A stretch of 64,000 bases of DNA from NCBI RefSeq assembly GCF_900114005.1, contig NZ_FORM01000008.1, positions 62,001 to 126,000 on the forward strand, given 5' to 3'. Positions within the stretch are counted from its first letter, which is position 1, and each line of letters starts with the position of its first letter. The position numbers and the translations under genes were made by a program. Origin of the DNA: Olleya namhaensis (GTDB lineage: Bacteria > Bacteroidota > Bacteroidia > Flavobacteriales > Flavobacteriaceae). The notes under the pieces are model-generated. The model ran no database searches. It worked only from the letters and a program-made list of their open reading frames with translations, and was not told the origin of the DNA. Positions 60,540 to 64,000 of the stretch are shown here, piece after piece.

Positions 60540-62936
60540 TTAATCGTTATCCTGTATCGTTATTGTCGCAAAGTTTATAGAACCTACTGAACCAAGTAAT
60601 ACTGAAGGATATATTATCATTGTTTCAACACCTTCTACTAAAGCATCGTCAAAAATTTCTACATCTAAAACACCTGCAACCTCACCTTGTTGGATGGTAA
60701 CGGTAAAGAAATTACCCACATAATCACTAAAGCTTGCGCTACCTCCAATAACACTGTATTCTAAAACTATATCATCTATTGCAGGACTACTTAAAGACAC
60801 ATTACCAAAACCAGTATTACCTTCTATAATTGTAAAATCATCTAAAGTCACATCTGGAGCTATTGGATAATCAGAGGCATCATTTGGATCTGTTCCTTGT
60901 TGTGCTTCGACGCAATCATCAAAGCCATCACCATCACTATCCGCATTATTAGGGTCCGTTATATTCCCATTAGGACTGCACGTTCCAAAACCATTATCTA
61001 AACCAGAGACCTCATCACAATCTGCAATACCATCTTGATCACTATCCATAAACTCTAGTCCCAATAAAAGTAATTGGCCTATTGCCGACTGATTACTAAT
61101 AGTATTTGTTGCTACCACAAAAACCTCATTAAACAGGTTAGAATTAGTATAAATACTAGTATTTATTATAGCATTAGTGGAAGCCTCCGCATCAGCTTGT
61201 GTTTCAAAATAACTAAAGACCGTGTTCGGGTATACCACACCGTAAGTATCCGTTAAATTATATTGTGCACTATCAGCATCACAATTTAAAGCCCAAATTT
61301 CAGAATTATAAACAATAACATCCTGTGCGTCTAAATAATCAGGAATCATATCTCCATCACTATCTTCATTCATTGGACTACCATCATTATTATAATCTTC
61401 ATCTATTGTATCTATTCCATCACCATCATCATCTGTATCTAAATAATTTGGTGTTCCGTCTTGATCTGTATCATCATCATCAAGATTATTATTTCCATTA
61501 AGGTCTTCATTTAAATCTATAACTCCATCAGCATCACTATCTGATAGATCTGTACAAGACATTTCCGTACCTAAATCCGTTATTCCTATAGTAAAATTAC
61601 CAGTAACCGCATCCGTACTTTGGCCACTTTCTAAATCAAAAAACTGAGCAGAAAATGCAGTATCTGTACTACAATAATCAATTGCAACATCCAACTGTCC
61701 ATTTGTTATTGGTACTATGGAATAGGCGCTATTATAAAACAATTGCACATATCCGTTTACTGCTGCAACTCCATTACAATCGTTAAATATTCCTATTAAA
61801 TTAGTTGTAGGTCCACTACCAACAGTAATAGTGATATTTGCGTCTTCAGAAAAAGGCCCAATGTTTTCAGTAAAATTATTTCCTACACAACCAAAATCCT
61901 GAATAGTTAGCGTTAACATTTCATCCGCAGGAATCAAACCACAAACTAATCCATTTTGATTTGTATAACCGCTAGTAGAGGAATACCAACCCGAGGTACT
62001 GCGCTGTAATTGCACAAAATTATTAGGCAACGGATTACCATCAGTATCTTGTAAAGTCACACAAAATGGTACTGCAGCAAAAGGCGCGTCACAATTCCAG
62101 AAACTAAAATGAGAGACCTCTCCAACATATTTGTTTCCTACTAACTCAGCAAAACCTTCTTCCTTCCAATACCCATAAACCTCATCAAAATACCATAATG
62201 GTATTGTTGCAGGCGGATTAGTAGCGTTTGTGGGCACTGGAACACTAATTAAAGCTACCGAATCTTCTCCGATAGTTAAATCTTCTCCATTTTGACCAAT
62301 TAACTCTACTGCTATCATTCCGTAGGTTTCCAAAACACGTAAATCGCCGCTTTCATTTTCAGCAATTAACGCTCCTGGCATTTGTAAAGCCATGTTTTGA
62401 TTATCAGGGTTTAAATGTTTTATAACCACAGACACATCACCTTGGTATTCAAATCCAAACTTAGTTTGATACGTCCCAGGTAAATCAACAGAAACACCGC
62501 CAGGTAAATCAAATGTTAATGGTTGCCCTGAAGCTACTGTTGCTATTGGCTCTGAATCCAATAACATTATAGAAACTTGATTAACACCATCTGTTGGGAC
62601 TAACGCTCTAGATCCATCTATAAAACCAAATTTACTAGCTTTTACGTAAGCAAACTGCTCATACACGACAGCTTCCTCTATAGAAAACACACCATTAGAA
62701 TCAGTAATAGCCATAGTGGATCCAATAGTAATAGTAACTCCAGAAATAGGACCACCTTCCTCATTAACTACCGTACCAATAAAACGTGCTGTTATATTGT
62801 CTCCAAAATTATCTAAAAACGGATTACTAGTTAAACCATCTACCTGCTGCTGATTAAGGGGGATATTATTATCTTTTTCGCAAGAAAATATCAATAATAG
62901 GGCTACTGCCGAAAGTATCAAATTTATTTTTTTCAT
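60540..62936 (-). CDS. Large multidomain lipoprotein: carboxypeptidase-like, thrombospondin type 3 and Calx-beta domains
   Basis: From the ATG at 62936 the product is 798 residues with a lipoprotein signal (MKKINLILSAVALLLIFSC, Cys19). The in-frame ATG at 62972 would put 12 odd residues in front, so it is rejected. Domains: a carboxypeptidase-regulatory-like beta domain (FIGTVVNEEGGPISGVTITI, ~55-130), a beta-rich middle, thrombospondin type 3 calcium repeats in two blocks (DSDADGVIDLNEDLNGNNN; DSDQDGIADCDE and DSDGDGFDDCVEAQQGTDPND), and a C-terminal Calx-beta domain ending in TITIQDND. It is a likely calcium-stabilised surface protein, with no enzyme motif. Confidence 0.9.
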   Translation of the reverse strand: MKKINLILSAVALLLIFSCEKDNNIPLNQQQVDGLTSNPFLDNFGDNITARFIGTVVNEEGGPISGVTITIGSTMAITDSNGVFSIEEAVVYEQFAYVKASKFGFIDGSRALVPTDGVNQVSIMLLDSEPIATVASGQPLTFDLPGGVSVDLPGTYQTKFGFEYQGDVSVVIKHLNPDNQNMALQMPGALIAENESGDLRVLETYGMIAVELIGQNGEDLTIGEDSVALISVPVPTNATNPPATIPLWYFDEVYGYWKEEGFAELVGNKYVGEVSHFSFWNCDAPFAAVPFCVTLQDTDGNPLPNNFVQLQRSTSGWYSSTSGYTNQNGLVCGLIPADEMLTLTIQDFGCVGNNFTENIGPFSEDANITITVGSGPTTNLIGIFNDCNGVAAVNGYVQLFYNSAYSIVPITNGQLDVAIDYCSTDTAFSAQFFDLESGQSTDAVTGNFTIGITDLGTEMSCTDLSDSDADGVIDLNEDLNGNNNLDDDDTDQDGTPNYLDTDDDGDGIDTIDEDYNNDGSPMNEDSDGDMIPDYLDAQDVIVYNSEIWALNCDADSAQYNLTDTYGVVYPNTVFSYFETQADAEASTNAIINTSIYTNSNLFNEVFVVATNTISNQSAIGQLLLLGLEFMDSDQDGIADCDEVSGLDNGFGTCSPNGNITDPNNADSDGDGFDDCVEAQQGTDPNDASDYPIAPDVTLDDFTIIEGNTGFGNVSLSSPAIDDIVLEYSVIGGSASFSDYVGNFFTVTIQQGEVAGVLDVEIFDDALVEGVETMIIYPSVLLGSVGSINFATITIQDND

Positions 62937-63001
62937 CTTTTTAATATTGTAATTATTACATAAGTATAACATCTTAAGACTTAAAAGTCCTAGTCATTAA
63001 A

Positions 63002-64000
63002 TTACTCTTTACCATCTACATAGTCTTGTAAATAACTAAAACGCTTTGTTAATTTACCCTTTTCAGTAATCTTTGCGCGTTTTAAAACACCATCCGCATC
63101 ACCATTAAAAAATGCAGGAATGACATGTTTTAAAAACATATCTCCAAAACCTTCACTGGCATCCTTTGGTAACTCACAAGGTAAATTATCTACTGCCATT
63201 ACGGTAATAGCATCTTTAGCATTAAAAGCAACTTCTTTTTCAGTTTTAGCATTGTAACCATAAAAAGGATCTGCAATAGTGGACGGTCTAATTGTAGTGG
63301 CTACAGGCCCATCAATATCACAAGATATATCTGCGACTAAATTTATTCTAAACTCAGGGTCCTTAGCATCTTCTCTGGTAAATAAATACGGTGCTCCATC
63401 TCCAAAAAAGTGACCTGCTATAAAAAAGTCTGTTTGTTTAGCATACGGCATAAAATTACTTTCGTAACCTGATGCATCTTTATAAAATGCCCATTTATCT
63501 CCAACTTTTCCATCTTTACGCTTACTATATTCCATAACATCAACCATACAGTACACAGGCTCTGTAAATTCTGATGTTAAATATAATGCATCACTAACTT
63601 CCTTTATTTTTAAATGGTCTAAAATCTCTTTAGCACCTTTTGCAACTTTTCCTGTTCCTGATAGTAAAATTTTAATATTTGGTAGCGTAATTTTATCAAG
63701 CTCACTTTTAACCTCATCTAAATCCTTTAAATTCTCAACTTTAGGCAATTCAAATAAATTATCGCGTAATCCTAATGCTCTAAAACCATTATAAGCACCT
63801 ACAAGTCCTGCATAACGCCCAAAACCAATTAACCTTGCTCCACTTTGCTTAACAATTGTTTCGTGATCATACATTTCTATATTCTTATCTAGAATAGCTT
63901 TTAAAAGTTTTCTATTGTAAGGTTGCTTTTTAATAGTATGACTAAAGAAAAAGTATTTTTTATTGGGTATAAGTGCATCAAGTGGCACTTCTTTTACACC
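63002..64000 (-). CDS. Saccharopine/lysine dehydrogenase-like NAD(P)-dependent oxidoreductase (5' end outside window)
   Basis: The - strand frame is open to base 64000; the GTG at 63988 is internal, as Gly-Val-Lys-Glu is encoded before it. The visible part has VPLDALIPNKKYFFFSHTIKKQPYNRKLL, then QSGARLIGFGRYAGLVGAY, a Rossmann loop ILLSGTGKVAKGAKEIL and DISCDIDGPVATTIRPSTIADP, the pattern of the alanine dehydrogenase/PNT-related lysine-forming saccharopine dehydrogenase group. It should catalyse NAD-linked oxidative deamination or saccharopine formation in lysine metabolism. The first ~70 residues are missing. The exact activity in Bacteroidota is not certain. Confidence 0.85.
   Translation of the reverse strand, partial: GVKEVPLDALIPNKKYFFFSHTIKKQPYNRKLLKAILDKNIEMYDHETIVKQSGARLIGFGRYAGLVGAYNGFRALGLRDNLFELPKVENLKDLDEVKSELDKITLPNIKILLSGTGKVAKGAKEILDHLKIKEVSDALYLTSEFTEPVYCMVDVMEYSKRKDGKVGDKWAFYKDASGYESNFMPYAKQTDFFIAGHFFGDGAPYLFTREDAKDPEFRINLVADISCDIDGPVATTIRPSTIADPFYGYNAKTEKEVAFNAKDAITVMAVDNLPCELPKDASEGFGDMFLKHVIPAFFNGDADGVLKRAKITEKGKLTKRFSYLQDYVDGKE

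Noticed and set aside
63986-63988. GTG as the start of the dehydrogenase-like gene
   Set aside because: The frame continues to the window edge with family-like sequence; the gene is cut by the window.

Overview
The window is an AT-rich stretch of a Bacteroidota chromosome, almost certainly a marine-type member of the Flavobacteriaceae. The evidence is two SusC/SusD outer-membrane pairs, a subtilisin-like peptidase with a type IX secretion (T9SS) sorting domain, many SPII lipoproteins, flavobacterial families such as DUF4836 and DUF4173, and at least 14 exact copies of the Bacteroidota -7 promoter box TAnnTTTG just upstream of genes. No rRNA, tRNA, CRISPR array, transposase or integrase was seen. 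Both ends cut through genes: a SusC at base 1 and a lysine/saccharopine dehydrogenase-like gene at base 64000.

Layout. 1-11.4 kb: two tandem SusC/SusD pairs, two paralogous beta-rich lipoproteins and a secreted S8 peptidase, probably an outer-membrane uptake locus. 11.5-31.4 kb: mostly housekeeping and cell-envelope genes on both strands (rlmB, rhomboid protease, rarA, YjjG-type nucleotidase, polysaccharide deacetylase, radC, PaiB-like protein, SlyD-like FKBP, cysteine synthase/CBS-type enzyme, LolC/E-like permease, NamZ-type exo-muramidase, methyltransferase, amidohydrolase) plus a decayed sterol-desaturase fragment. 29.6-35.4 kb: an outer-membrane barrel, a large TPR protein and FtsE. 35.4-46.4 kb: a surface-polysaccharide cluster with four glycosyltransferases, a flippase, FdtA- and FdtB-like sugar enzymes, an acyltransferase, a membrane sulfatase-fold protein, a NoeA-like methyltransferase and a 66-residue membrane protein. 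46.5-54.5 kb: typA with a transporter-like gene, a DUF4836 lipoprotein with an ABC/FtsX pair, kdsA and a barrel protein. 55.4-60.5 kb: a same-strand run of nine genes, eight of them membrane-associated or small domain-of-unknown-function/Coq4/SanA proteins and one a small winged-helix regulator. 60.5-64 kb: a large calcium-binding-repeat lipoprotein and the cut dehydrogenase.

Two observations stand out. First, an intergenic element occurs twice (13021-13125 and 21134-21231). It has two short identical boxes (AAGGATTGA and GTGAAAGCCTGAC), hairpins whose sequence differs between copies while pairing is kept, and an outer stem with a compensatory change. This looks like a dispersed structured repeat. 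Second, the 19-bp palindrome TACTTTG-N5-CAAAGTA is followed by the same CTTTTA in front of both 55371 and 56591, flanking the winged-helix gene at 56243. It is a likely autoregulatory operator for the membrane-protein run.

Several genes start with TTG or GTG, and one acyltransferase has conserved N-terminal sequence in frame with no ATG, GTG or TTG at all.
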